Both the position numbers and the translations under genes were made by a program. Of a stretch of DNA of 64,000 nucleotides, positions 1 through 8,237 are shown one piece after another; the first letter of the stretch is position 1, and every line of letters begins with the position of its first letter. The notes below the pieces were generated by a model. That model searched no databases, was not told the origin of the DNA, and saw only the letters and a list, made by a program, of their open reading frames with translations. Source of the DNA: Actinomycetota bacterium (GTDB lineage Bacteria; Actinomycetota; UBA4738; CADDZG01; WHSQ01); contig JAUJNU010000002.1 in NCBI GenBank assembly GCA_030448085.1, positions 1 through 64,000 on the forward strand. Reading direction: 5' to 3'.

Positions 1-1117
1 AGAGCCATATCTGCCCCGGTGCCGGGAAGAAGATCCCGTAGGAGTTGCCGCGCACGACCCGGAAGTCAGAGACCCGGAAGCACTCTCCATGATCGGGGCG
101 GTCGATCCCGATGATCCAAGCCGGGTCTCCGTGTCCCTCGGGCTCGGGTGGGGGATCGGGGATGGGCCCGGTGGGCGTCCACTCCGTGTGCGGCTCCAGG
201 GATATGGGCTTCCAGACGACCTCTTTCAGCGCGGGGCTTGGACAGCAGGCGAAGTTCCTCTTGAACCTGCCGTACACCTCGCTCTCCTCGGTGGTGCCCC
301 ACCAGTTGTTCCGGGCGTCCACGGTGAAGCCGCTTTCCCGGCTCCCGAGCGTGGTGTGAACGTCGTTCGAGAAGAACTCGGCGTTGGCCGGCCCCCGCAG
401 GATGTCGTTCTGGTGGATCTGCCACGTCCCCTGATCGGGAACGCAATCCCATACCCGCTTCGGCCCGGCCAAGATGTTCACCCTGTTGTTCCAGAAGTCG
501 TTGTTGGTCACCTCGATGACGTTCAGCGCGTGCCCCCGCAGGGCCATCCCGTTCGACATGAAGATGTTGCGCTCGATCGCCATGGGCTGGGCCCGAGGGC
601 CCGTCAGGTCGACAGCCCAGAAGTTCCCCTGAAAGACGTTGTCCTTGATGCTGGGGTTGTCGTAGAGCGAGTAGATGCCGACCTCAGCCTCTTCGATGAC
701 CGTGTGCTCGAAAGCGGAGAGACGGTCGTTGCTGGCGAGGTTCCCCGCCAGGAAGATCCCGCCCCACTTCTCGCCCTGCTCGAGGTTCGTGAAGACGATG
801 GGGTCCCCTTCACCTCCGACGGCCCGCACCGCGCCCCGGACGATGAGACGTGCTCCATCGGCTCCTTCGACGACGCTGCCGGGCTGGATGGTGAGCGTGG
901 CCCCGCGAACAACGACGAGGTCGTTGAGCGGGATGATGTGAGGGCTGTCGGCCTTCCGCCAGGTCGTGTCCTCGTAGATGTACGAGGGAGGGACCGGTGA
1001 GGCGGATGCGCCGACGTTCGCTGTGACCGGGGCCAGAAGACCAGTAAGCAACAGCAGCAGGACGACGTGTTTCGCGAGGCACCTCGTGTTCGTCGGGCTC
1101 GGTCGCACCTCCCTCAC
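1..1117 (-). CDS. Secreted right-handed parallel beta-helix protein (3' part beyond window)
   Basis: About 370 codons are open to the left edge. The start is a GTG at 1117 or 1108; both give a short basic N-terminus, then a leucine-rich hydrophobic stretch ending in an Ala-x-Ala-like site, so it is probably exported. The mature part has short repeated strands with Asn ladders (for example VIEEAEVGIYSLYDNPSIKD and NVIEVTNNDFWNN), typical of pectate-lyase-like or NosD-like beta-helices. An NNWWG motif, common in such proteins, is seen near the distal end. A Pro-rich linker precedes the window edge. Substrate is unknown; polysaccharide binding or cleavage is a guess. Confidence 0.75.
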   Translation of the reverse strand, partial: MREVRPSPTNTRCLAKHVVLLLLLTGLLAPVTANVGASASPVPPSYIYEDTTWRKADSPHIIPLNDLVVVRGATLTIQPGSVVEGADGARLIVRGAVRAVGGEGDPIVFTNLEQGEKWGGIFLAGNLASNDRLSAFEHTVIEEAEVGIYSLYDNPSIKDNVFQGNFWAVDLTGPRAQPMAIERNIFMSNGMALRGHALNVIEVTNNDFWNNRVNILAGPKRVWDCVPDQGTWQIHQNDILRGPANAEFFSNDVHTTLGSRESGFTVDARNNWWGTTEESEVYGRFKRNFACCPSPALKEVVWKPISLEPHTEWTPTGPIPDPPPEPEGHGDPAWIIGIDRPDHGECFRVSDFRVVRGNSYGIFFPAPGQIWL

Positions 1118-1168
1118 CGTCCCAGCGTCTACCCCTGGGGGATGTTGGTCAAGCTGAACGAGCCGCCG

Positions 1169-2359
1169 CTAGGCGAGGAGCGCCCTGGCGATGACCATCC
1201 GCTGGATCTCGGAGGTGCCCTCGAACAGGGTGTAGATCTTGGAGTCCCGGTACCACTTCTCGACGGGGAAGTCCTTGATGTACCCATACCCACCGAGGAT
1301 CTGCACCGCCTTCTCGGTCACGCTTACCGCGGTCTCGCTGCCCTTCAGCTTGGACATCGATCCCTCGGCCTTGGTGAACGGCTGACCGCTTCCGGCGAGC
1401 CAGGCCGCCTTGTAGGTAAGGAGGCGAGAGCACTCGATCTCGACCGCCATGTCGGCCAGCATGTTCTGGATCGACTGGTGCTGCGAGATGGGGACCCCGA
1501 AGGCCTTGCGCTCCTTGGCGTAGTCGCGGGCGAACTCGAAAGCAGCACGGGCGATGCCGACGGCCTGGATGGCGACGGCGGGGCGGGTCTGCTCGAAGGT
1601 TCGCAGCGCGGCCGATGAACGCCCGCTCGACTCACCCTTGCGGGCCTTTTCGAGCTTGTTCTCGAGACGGTCGATCCCGCCGAGCACCCGGTCGAGCGGG
1701 ATGCGGCAGTCCTCCATGATCACCTCGGTGGTGTTGGAGGCCCTGATGCCGAGCTTCTTCTCCTTCTTACCGGCCCGGATCCCGCCGTCGTCCTTGTGGA
1801 TGATGAAGGAGGCCTGGCCTCGGTGACCGAGCTCCGGGTCCACCGTGGCAACGATCACGAATACGTCCGCGACCCCACCGTTCGTGATGAAGACCTTCGT
1901 GCCGTTGAGGACCCAGTGGTCCCCGTCCCGGACGGCCTTCGAGCGAAGCGAGCGCACGTCGGACCCCGCCTGGGGCTCGGTGACGCCGAAGGCTGCCACC
2001 TTGGGGTCCTCGGGGGTTCCGAACATCTTGGGGGCCCACTCGAACAGCTGCTCCGGCGTGCCCACGCCTGCGAGGGCCGACAAGGGGAGCCCCGTCCCCA
2101 GGATGGCCAGACCGATGCCTGCGCAGCCCCAGGAGAGCTCCTCGGTGATGATCGGCAGCGTCAGTCCGGTCGGGTCCTGCTGGGCCTGAGCGTAGATGTC
2201 GAAGCCGTAGAGGCCGGCCTCGGCCGCCTTCTTCAGGACCGGCCAGGGGAAGTCCTCGGTCTCGTCGTACTCCGAGGCTACGGGCCGGATCTCCCTCTCG
2301 GCGAACTCATGGGCCCACTTCTGGATCTCTAGGTGCTCTTCGCTCAGGCTGAAGTCCAT
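1169..2359 (-). CDS. Acyl-CoA dehydrogenase
   Basis: A 396-residue flavoprotein that oxidises acyl-CoA to trans-2-enoyl-CoA and passes electrons to ETF. The family signatures are FGVTEPQAGSD (FAD and substrate loop), the central beta domain, QILGGYGYIKDFPVEKWYRD and the catalytic-Glu segment LFEGTSEIQR (Glu about 380). A charged insertion rich in Lys, Glu and Ser (around residues 230-255) is longer than in the two other dehydrogenases of this window. It is divergent from the R2-like oxidase gene and shares a 140-bp promoter region with a palindrome. Chain-length specificity cannot be read from sequence. Confidence 0.93.
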   Translation of the reverse strand: MDFSLSEEHLEIQKWAHEFAEREIRPVASEYDETEDFPWPVLKKAAEAGLYGFDIYAQAQQDPTGLTLPIITEELSWGCAGIGLAILGTGLPLSALAGVGTPEQLFEWAPKMFGTPEDPKVAAFGVTEPQAGSDVRSLRSKAVRDGDHWVLNGTKVFITNGGVADVFVIVATVDPELGHRGQASFIIHKDDGGIRAGKKEKKLGIRASNTTEVIMEDCRIPLDRVLGGIDRLENKLEKARKGESSGRSSAALRTFEQTRPAVAIQAVGIARAAFEFARDYAKERKAFGVPISQHQSIQNMLADMAVEIECSRLLTYKAAWLAGSGQPFTKAEGSMSKLKGSETAVSVTEKAVQILGGYGYIKDFPVEKWYRDSKIYTLFEGTSEIQRMVIARALLA

Positions 2360-2405
2360 CCGTCGTCCTCCGATCGGGGCACATCCGCCTGTGGTGGCAG
2401 GCGGG

Positions 2406-2429
2406 AAACTTGACTAGTCGGTCAAGTTT
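2406..2429. promoter_or_regulatory. Candidate TetR-type operator
   Basis: A perfect inverted repeat with 9-bp arms (AAACTTGAC and GTCAAGTTT) around a 6-bp spacer. It lies in the divergent region between the acyl-CoA dehydrogenase (start 2359) and the R2lox-SCP2 gene (start 2501) and includes a -35-like TTGACT. Size and symmetry fit operators of TetR-family fatty-acid regulators. No regulator gene is adjacent, so the cognate protein is unknown. Confidence 0.5.
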
Positions 2430-2500
2430 TACACAATGCGGGATACTTCGCATCGGATCAAGCCGATGTTCCCCGCTGCGCTCCCTGGGAGGTGCTGGAA

Positions 2501-3769
2501 ATGAGCGACGAGCTGATCGAGAAAGAAGAGGTCATCTCCTACGAACGGCTCTACCGCATGTGGGAGGTGAACAACTGGAGCGCCACCAAGATCGACTTCA
2601 GTCAGGACGCGGTCGACTGGCGCGAGAGGCTCACTCCCCTGCAGCGTGAGGCAGCCCTCTGGAACTACGCCATGTTCCTCGTGGGCGAGGAGGCGGTCGC
2701 CAGGACCCTCACGCCGCTCCTCGATGCGGCACCGGGATTCCCGGAGAGCGTCTTCCTCACGACCCAGGTGGTCGACGAGGCACGCCACCACGTCTTCTTC
2801 GACAGGTTCATGCGCGAGGTGGCGGGGCAGGGCAACGACACCCGTTCCACCCTCGCGGCGATGGACCCCCACCTCACCTGGGGCTTCCGGCAGACCTTCT
2901 CGGAGCTCGACAAGGTCACAGAGGCCCTGAGGAAGAAGCCCAAGGACAAGCCCCTCATGGCCCAGACGGTGGCCCTTTACCACCTCGTGGTCGAGGGCAT
3001 GCTGGCCGTGCCCGGCCAGCACTTCATCAAGCGCTACACGGACAAGTTCGAGATCCTGCCGGGGTTCAGCGCGGGGATGCGCAGCGTCGCGCGGGACGAG
3101 TCGAGGCACGTTGCGTTCGGGATCAAGTTCCTCGGCGAGCTGATCCGGTCATCTCAGGAGTGCCGGGCCGCAGCGATCGAGATGTGGGACCGGGTGCTTC
3201 CCTATTCGGTCGGCGTGTTCGTACCGCCCGACAGGGACCCTTCGTACGCCGAGTGCTTCGACTTCACGCTCGAGGAGATCTACGCCTTCGGCCTGCGCTC
3301 ATTCGAGACGAAGTTGCGCCGGGTCGGCGTGGATCCCTCCGAGATCAGGTTGCTCGCGAACGAGGACAGAAGCCTTCCGTATACCGAGAGAGCCCGCCGG
3401 ACGTGGCTGCTGGTCGAGAACGGTGTCATCGGAGACGACCGGGAACCTCGAGTCACCCCGGAGGTCTTCGAGATCCTCTTCGACGGTATGGCCCGTTCGA
3501 TGGACCTGGACTCGGCCCGGGCGCTGGGAGGGGCGGTCGAATGGGATTTCACGGATGCCGATGCGTGGCATCTCGTCGTCACGAACGGCCACGCGGAGGC
3601 GAAGCTGGGACACGCCGGAAACCCGGCGCTGCGGCTGGAAGCAACGTCGGCTGAGTGGGCGAAGATCGTCGTGGGGCGCACGGACGCTCGCTGGGCGCTC
3701 CTGAAACGCAGGCTGAAGGTCCACGGCTCGTTGTCCGCGAAGGCCAAGCTCGCGAAGCTGTTCAACTAG
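2501..3769 (+). CDS. R2-like ligand-binding oxidase fused to a C-terminal SCP2 domain
   Basis: The preferred ATG has GGGAGG 8 bp upstream; counting from an in-frame GTG at 2492 gives the numbering used here. The N-terminal 300 residues are a ferritin-like R2 fold with all six metal ligands: Glu66 (VGEEAVA), Glu96 and His99 (DEARHH), Glu168 (VVEGMLA), Glu203 and His206 (RDESRH). Val69 and Tyr163 match the Val-Tyr pair that forms the ether crosslink in mycobacterial R2lox (Rv0233), so this is R2lox-like rather than a ribonucleotide reductase subunit. The last 100 residues look like an SCP2 sterol/lipid-carrier domain (VEWDFTDADAWHLVV, then LEATSAEWAKIVVG). It is followed after 9 bp by an acyl-CoA dehydrogenase. 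A lipid or fatty-acyl substrate delivered by SCP2 is inference. Confidence 0.8.
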   Translation: MSDELIEKEEVISYERLYRMWEVNNWSATKIDFSQDAVDWRERLTPLQREAALWNYAMFLVGEEAVARTLTPLLDAAPGFPESVFLTTQVVDEARHHVFFDRFMREVAGQGNDTRSTLAAMDPHLTWGFRQTFSELDKVTEALRKKPKDKPLMAQTVALYHLVVEGMLAVPGQHFIKRYTDKFEILPGFSAGMRSVARDESRHVAFGIKFLGELIRSSQECRAAAIEMWDRVLPYSVGVFVPPDRDPSYAECFDFTLEEIYAFGLRSFETKLRRVGVDPSEIRLLANEDRSLPYTERARRTWLLVENGVIGDDREPRVTPEVFEILFDGMARSMDLDSARALGGAVEWDFTDADAWHLVVTNGHAEAKLGHAGNPALRLEATSAEWAKIVVGRTDARWALLKRRLKVHGSLSAKAKLAKLFN

Positions 3770-3778
3770 GCTCACACC

Positions 3779-4927
3779 ATGAACTTTGACCTGAGTGAGG
3801 AGCAGCAGGACTTCCAGAAGGTCGTGCGGGCGTTCGTCGACGACGCCATCCGTCCCAACGCAGAGCGCTGGGACGAAGAGGGCGAGCTTCCGATGGACGC
3901 CGTGAAGCAGATGGCCGAGCTGGGGTTGTTCGGATTGCCCTTCCCGGAGGAGTACGGGGGCTCCGGCTCGGACTTCCTGACCCTGTGCCTCGCCATAGAG
4001 GAGCTCGCACGTGTCGACTCTTCGCTCGCAATCACGCTCGAGGCCGCCGTCGGCCTCGGGGCCATGCCGATCTACCGCTTCGGGACGGAGGAGCAGCGTC
4101 AGAAGTGGCTGCCCCCGCTCGCCGCAGGGACGAGCCTCGCCGGCTTCGGCCTGACCGAGCCCGGGGGAGGGTCCGACGCAGGCGCGACCAAGACGACGGC
4201 CCGCAGAGAGGACGGGAGCTGGGTCCTCAACGGTTCCAAGGCGTTCATCACGAACTCGGGAACACCCATCACCAGCTTCGTGACGAACACCGCGATCACC
4301 GGGATGAAGGGGGACAAGAAAGAGATCTCCGCCATCATCGTCCCGAATGACACCCCCGGCTTCGAGGTCGGCAAGCCGTACCGCAAGATGGGCTGGCATC
4401 ACTCCGACACGAGGGAGCTGTCGTTCAACGAGTGCCGGGTCCCCGAGGAGAACCTCCTGGGTGATCTCGGCCACGGCTTCAGGAACTTCCTGAAGATCCT
4501 CGATGACGGCCGCATCGCTATCGCGGCGCTGGCGGTGGGCCTCGCTCAGGGCTGTGTCGACGAGAGCCTCCAGTACGCCCAGCAGCGAACCGCGTTCGGC
4601 AAGACGATCGGCAGCTTCCAGGGCCTGCAGTTCATGATCGCGGACATGGCGATGAAGACCGATCTCGCCCGTCATGCCTACTACCGGGCCGCCTGGCTCG
4701 CGGAGCAGGGTCGTCCCTACACGAAGGAAGCCGCTATGGCCAAGCTCTTCGCGTCGGAAACGGCGGTCGCAGTGGCGAAGGACGCGGTCCAGATCCACGG
4801 CGGATACGGGTACATCGAGGAGTTCCCCGTCTGCCGCCACTTCAGGGATTCGAAGATCCTCGAGATCGGCGAGGGAACCTCAGAGGTGATGAGGATCTTG
4901 ATATCCCGCTCCCTCGGACTCGGCTGA
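3779..4927 (+). CDS. Acyl-CoA dehydrogenase
   Basis: A 382-residue FAD enzyme of acyl-CoA alpha,beta-oxidation. Visible are FGLTEPGGGSDAGATKT (FAD loop), AFITNSGTP, the FGKTIGSFQGLQFMIADMAM region, IHGGYGYIEEFPVCRHFRD and the catalytic segment GEGTSEVMR (Glu about 365). It begins 9 bp after the R2lox-SCP2 gene and ends 3 bp before the RNase D start, so the three are probably co-transcribed. Linkage to an oxygen-activating, lipid-binding oxidase suggests a shared lipid substrate, but this is inferred from context. Confidence 0.93.
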   Translation: MNFDLSEEQQDFQKVVRAFVDDAIRPNAERWDEEGELPMDAVKQMAELGLFGLPFPEEYGGSGSDFLTLCLAIEELARVDSSLAITLEAAVGLGAMPIYRFGTEEQRQKWLPPLAAGTSLAGFGLTEPGGGSDAGATKTTARREDGSWVLNGSKAFITNSGTPITSFVTNTAITGMKGDKKEISAIIVPNDTPGFEVGKPYRKMGWHHSDTRELSFNECRVPEENLLGDLGHGFRNFLKILDDGRIAIAALAVGLAQGCVDESLQYAQQRTAFGKTIGSFQGLQFMIADMAMKTDLARHAYYRAAWLAEQGRPYTKEAAMAKLFASETAVAVAKDAVQIHGGYGYIEEFPVCRHFRDSKILEIGEGTSEVMRILISRSLGLG

Positions 4928-4930
4928 TCG

Positions 4931-6124
4931 TTGCCCCGAGGCACCTCTAGAGACTTCACCCAGATCCAGGACGTCCGAGGCGTCGACCTCGTCGCAGGAG
5001 AGGCCCGGGCTGGGGGCTGGATGGGTCTCGACACGGAGTTCCTGCGGGAGAAGACCTATCGGGCGAAGCTGTGCCTGGTTCAGGTCTCCACAGCGGAGAA
5101 CATCTATCTGCTCGATCCGCTGGCGGGCTATGACCTCACCCCGATAGCGAACCTCATAGGAGCCCCGGATGTCGAGGTGCTCGTTCATGCCGGGCGGCAG
5201 GATTTCGAGATCTTCTATGAGCGCTACGGAGCTATCCCGCGGAAGGTGTTCGACGTGCAGCTGGCGGCCGGGTTCGCCGGGCTCGGTGCGTCCCTTCCTT
5301 ACGGCAGGCTCGTGGAAGATGTCACCGGCAACACTCTCGTCAAAGGCGAGTCCTATACCGATTGGTGCAAGAGGCCTCTATCCGATGCCCAGCTCGATTA
5401 CGCCGCGGACGACGTGCGATTCCTGCGCCAGATCGCCGATGCGCTGACCGCCAAGCTCACGAAGATCGGCAGGCTCGATTGGGCAGCGGGGGAGATGGTC
5501 TCTTACGAGAGCGAAGAGCTCTACCTCACCGATCCACGAGAATCGTGGCGGCGGGTGTCGGGCCGGGGCGGCCTCTCTTCCAAGCAACTGAGCGTGTTGC
5601 GGGAGATCGCCGCTTGGCGCGAAGAGGCCGCGGCCCAGCGCGATCTGCCGAAAGGCTGGATCGTTAAGGATCAGACACTCGTGGAGATCGCTCGCCGCGG
5701 CCCCTCCTCCATGTCCCAGCTCCAGAGCTTGCGAGGAGTGAACGCGAGAGAGATGGAGCGTTCCGGGCCTGCCCTGCTGAAGGCGGTGGGGAGAGCCAAG
5801 GGGGCCGAGCCGATAGAGATGCCTGCCTCGGCCCCCAAGAGCGCTCAGATGCGGTCCAGAACCCTCGTGGGCCTCGCCGACGCGATCGTGAGGTCGAGGT
5901 GCGAGTCAGCCGAGGTTGCCCCCGAATTGGTCTCTACACGTGGTGAACTAGAAGCGCTGTTGACCGATGCCTTCATCGGGAGGCTCGACCCCGAGCGGCA
6001 TCGGATGCTGCAGGGATGGCGACGAAAGCTCGTCGGGGACGCCGTGGTGGCCCTGGCCGAGGGGCGCGTCGCCGTCAGATCGATTTCGCGACCGCCTTAC
6101 ATCGAGGAGGTCCCGGTCGCTTGA
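4931..6124 (+). CDS. rnd: Ribonuclease D (3'-5' exoribonuclease)
   Basis: A 397-residue DEDDy exonuclease that trims tRNA and other structured RNAs. Catalytic residues are Asp34 and Glu36 (LDTEFL), Asp91 (HAGRQDFEIF), Tyr157 and Asp161 (LDYAADDVRFL). An HRDC domain follows (about 212-290, LSVLREIAAWREEAAAQRDL, then a second helix-rich region). The TTG start at 4931 lies just after the upstream stop. Length is normal for the family. The next gene also encodes a predicted RNA-acting protein (NYN-LOTUS). Confidence 0.92.
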   Translation: MPRGTSRDFTQIQDVRGVDLVAGEARAGGWMGLDTEFLREKTYRAKLCLVQVSTAENIYLLDPLAGYDLTPIANLIGAPDVEVLVHAGRQDFEIFYERYGAIPRKVFDVQLAAGFAGLGASLPYGRLVEDVTGNTLVKGESYTDWCKRPLSDAQLDYAADDVRFLRQIADALTAKLTKIGRLDWAAGEMVSYESEELYLTDPRESWRRVSGRGGLSSKQLSVLREIAAWREEAAAQRDLPKGWIVKDQTLVEIARRGPSSMSQLQSLRGVNAREMERSGPALLKAVGRAKGAEPIEMPASAPKSAQMRSRTLVGLADAIVRSRCESAEVAPELVSTRGELEALLTDAFIGRLDPERHRMLQGWRRKLVGDAVVALAEGRVAVRSISRPPYIEEVPVA

Positions 6125-6136
6125 TAGGAGGACTGG

Positions 6137-7195
6137 ATGGGTGCTGAGGAAGAGCGCATAGCGCTGTTCGTAGACTTCGAGAACCTGGCCCTCGGAGCCC
6201 GAGACCGCGGCGAGAAGATCCAGATGTCCGTCGTCATGGACGCGCTTTCCGAGCGGGGGAGGGTGGTGGCACGCAAGGCCTACGCCGACTGGAACCTCTT
6301 CTCCGAGCACCGGGGAGGTCTCGTTGCTCAGCAGATCGAGATGATCGAGGTGTCGCAGCGCACGGGCATGGTCCGCAAGAACGCGGCCGACATCAAGCTT
6401 CTGCTGTTGATGCCTTGGAGCTGGCCTTCGAGCGCGACATCACCACCTTCGTGATCGCCCGGGAGATTCCGACTTCACGCCGCTCGTCCTCAAGCTGAGG
6501 GAGCTCTAACAGGCGTGTGATCGGGGTTGGGGTCGAGGGCTCGACCTCCGAGCTCCTTCCCCGGCGCGGCGACGAGTTCCTCTTCTACGAGCGGCTCCTC
6601 GGGCCGGTCGGTCAAGAGCGCCCTCGGCGCCGCCGCAAGAAGCGTGAGGGAGGAAGCGTCGGATCAGGAGACGGGCGATCAGGACGCCCCGATCTCGGAT
6701 CTTGCGGAGCTCGCTCGTCTCGTGACGAAGACCCTCACCGGGCTGCAGCGCCTTTCTGACGGCGCCGTCCTTCTCGATGCTGAAGCGGGCGATCCTGCGC
6801 AAGGACCCCACGTTCTCCGGAGGGGGACTATGGCTTTCGCACCTGGAGCGAGATGATCAGGCACCCTCGAGGGTGAAGGGATCCTCGAGTTGCAGAGTGG
6901 GGTCGCCCAAGGCGATCCGACCGTAGACCTACCTGCCGAGGCGCGGGACAGGGCGTCGCTCGTTCAAGCTGAGCCGCGAGGTCGTCGCCGAACTCGAGAA
7001 GGGAGCGATCGGCCGCCGTTGTCCGGCTGAAGAACGAGCTGAGGCGACGTGAGCCCCGTTCAGCTGAAGGCGATTTCGGCTACGGAGGGTTCCTCCAGTT
7101 CGTGAAGGCGGCGAAGGCGCGCGGGATCGTGGACATGGAGTGGGGACGAAGAGGCCGAGTGGAGTACTACCTGTCCAGGGCGCGCCGCGAGGTGA
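6137..7195 (+). CDS. NYN-domain RNase-like protein with two OST-HTH/LOTUS domains (frameshifted)
   Basis: The N-terminus (ALFVDFENLALGARD) is a NYN/LabA PIN-like nuclease domain; the acidic motif continues in another frame as ARGDSDFTPLVLKLRELN. Rejoining frames requires three local edits: two extra bases near 6401, a missing G near 6450 and an extra T near 6508. Beyond 6650 two short winged-helix repeats appear across several frames, with motifs GDYGFRTWSEMIRHLEGEG and EGDFGYGGFLQFVKAAKARG. These match the OST-HTH/LOTUS pattern found after NYN domains in bacteria. The end (TGA at 7193-7195) is the best of two alternatives. Likely function is binding and cleavage of structured RNA; targets are unknown. 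Confidence 0.7.
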
Positions 7196-7208
7196 GGAGT
7201 CAGTCCCC

Positions 7209-7592
7209 ATGCTCGAGACGAAGACTCGCCGGTTCGTAGATCTAACGGCGGAGCTTGAGTCCTTCGTCTCTGACGAGGCAGACGGGTTGGCGCACGTGCT
7301 CTCGTGCCCCATGCAACCGCCGGCGTTGCTGCCATCTTCGAGCTGGGCTCGGGCTCGGAGCAGGATCTCGAAGCGGCGCTGGACAGGCTCCTGCCTCGCG
7401 AGGGATATCTACGCCCACCCCACGGCTCCGTGGGTCACGGGCGGACCATGTCATCCCGGCCCTGATCGCCCTCGATCGCGGTCCCGGTCCTCGGGGAAGC
7501 TGATGCTGGGGACGTGGCAGAGCATCGTCTTCGTGGACCTCAACCGGGACAACCCCCAGCGCGAGGTGCGGTTCTCCTTTCTGGGGGACTGA
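7209..7592 (+). CDS. yjbQ: YjbQ/UPF0047 family protein (frameshifted)
   Basis: In one frame or another the family pattern is complete: an N-terminal strand with a Thr/Phe-rich start, an ATAGVAAIFE-like segment, a YAHPHGSVGHG-like His-rich segment, and the C-terminal GKLMLGTWQSIVFVDLNRD which is the family hallmark. At least three indels break the reading frame between 7300 and 7500. Family members are about 130-140 residues, as here, and have been reported to have weak thiamine-phosphate synthase activity; the physiological role is unclear. The stop is one base from the start of the flavin reductase, so they are probably coupled. Confidence 0.75.
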   Translation: MLETKTRRFVDLTAELESFVSDEADGLAHVLSCPMQPPALLPSSSWARARSRISKRRWTGSCLARDIYAHPTAPWVTGGPCHPGPDRPRSRSRSSGKLMLGTWQSIVFVDLNRDNPQREVRFSFLGD

Positions 7593-7593
7593 G

Positions 7594-8208
7594 GTGGAGA
7601 TCCGGCTGGGGGACATCGAGGGGCGGGCCGGCTATTCACTGGTAACGAGCCTCGTGGTCCCTCGTCCGATCGCGTGGGTGTCCTCACTTGCTGCAGATGG
7701 GACACGCAACCTTGCCCCCCATAGCTACTTCAATGCGATCTCGTCCGAGCCCCCGATAGTCCATTTCACCTCGACCGGCGTGAAGGACACCCTCAGGAAC
7801 GTGCGAGAAACGAAGGAGTTCGTTATCAACTTAGTGAGCCGCGACCTGGTCGAGGCGATGAACGTCACGGCTGCGAACTTCCCCCCCGGCGAAGATGAGT
7901 TCTCCTGGGCCGGTCTCGACGCGACGCCATCGTCGATCGTCGCTCCTCCCAGGGTTGCGCTGGCCAAGGCCGCTCTCGAGTGCCGCCTCGTCGACATCGT
8001 CAGCCACGGGAACGGGAACATGATGTTCGGCGAGGTGGTGTCGATATTCGTGGACGACTCCGTCCTGGTGGACGGACGGGTCGACGCCCTCAAGCTGCAA
8101 CCCGTTGCGCGGTTGGGCGGGCCTTTCTACTCGGCGACAAGCGAGGTCTTCTCCTTGACTCGCCCCAGGTGGGAAGACCTCAGGACCTCTCGAGACGAGC
8201 CTTCGTAG
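7594..8208 (+). CDS. Flavin reductase-like (DIM6/NTAB) FMN-binding protein
   Basis: A 204-residue protein of the flavin reductase/FMN-binding split-barrel family. Typical segments are VVPRPIAWVSSLAADGTRN (FMN-binding strand), NLAPHSYFNAISSEPP and KEFVINLVS. Members reduce FMN with NAD(P)H or bind FMN for other redox steps. The GTG start is 1 bp after the yjbQ stop. A partner monooxygenase is not visible next door; the nearest oxidase is the R2lox-SCP2 gene 4 kb upstream, with no evidence for a link. Confidence 0.85.
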   Translation: MEIRLGDIEGRAGYSLVTSLVVPRPIAWVSSLAADGTRNLAPHSYFNAISSEPPIVHFTSTGVKDTLRNVRETKEFVINLVSRDLVEAMNVTAANFPPGEDEFSWAGLDATPSSIVAPPRVALAKAALECRLVDIVSHGNGNMMFGEVVSIFVDDSVLVDGRVDALKLQPVARLGGPFYSATSEVFSLTRPRWEDLRTSRDEPS

Positions 8209-8237
8209 TACGGACGAGCCGCTAGTCTCTTCTTCTC

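Noticed and set aside
2501..3769. Class I ribonucleotide reductase small subunit
   Set aside because: The Val-Tyr pair and the EGML segment match R2lox, an SCP2 domain follows, and no NrdA gene is near.
3299..4840. 513-residue open frame on the minus strand
   Set aside because: It is antisense to the R2lox-SCP2 and acyl-CoA dehydrogenase genes, has no family signature and is typical of high-GC shadow frames.
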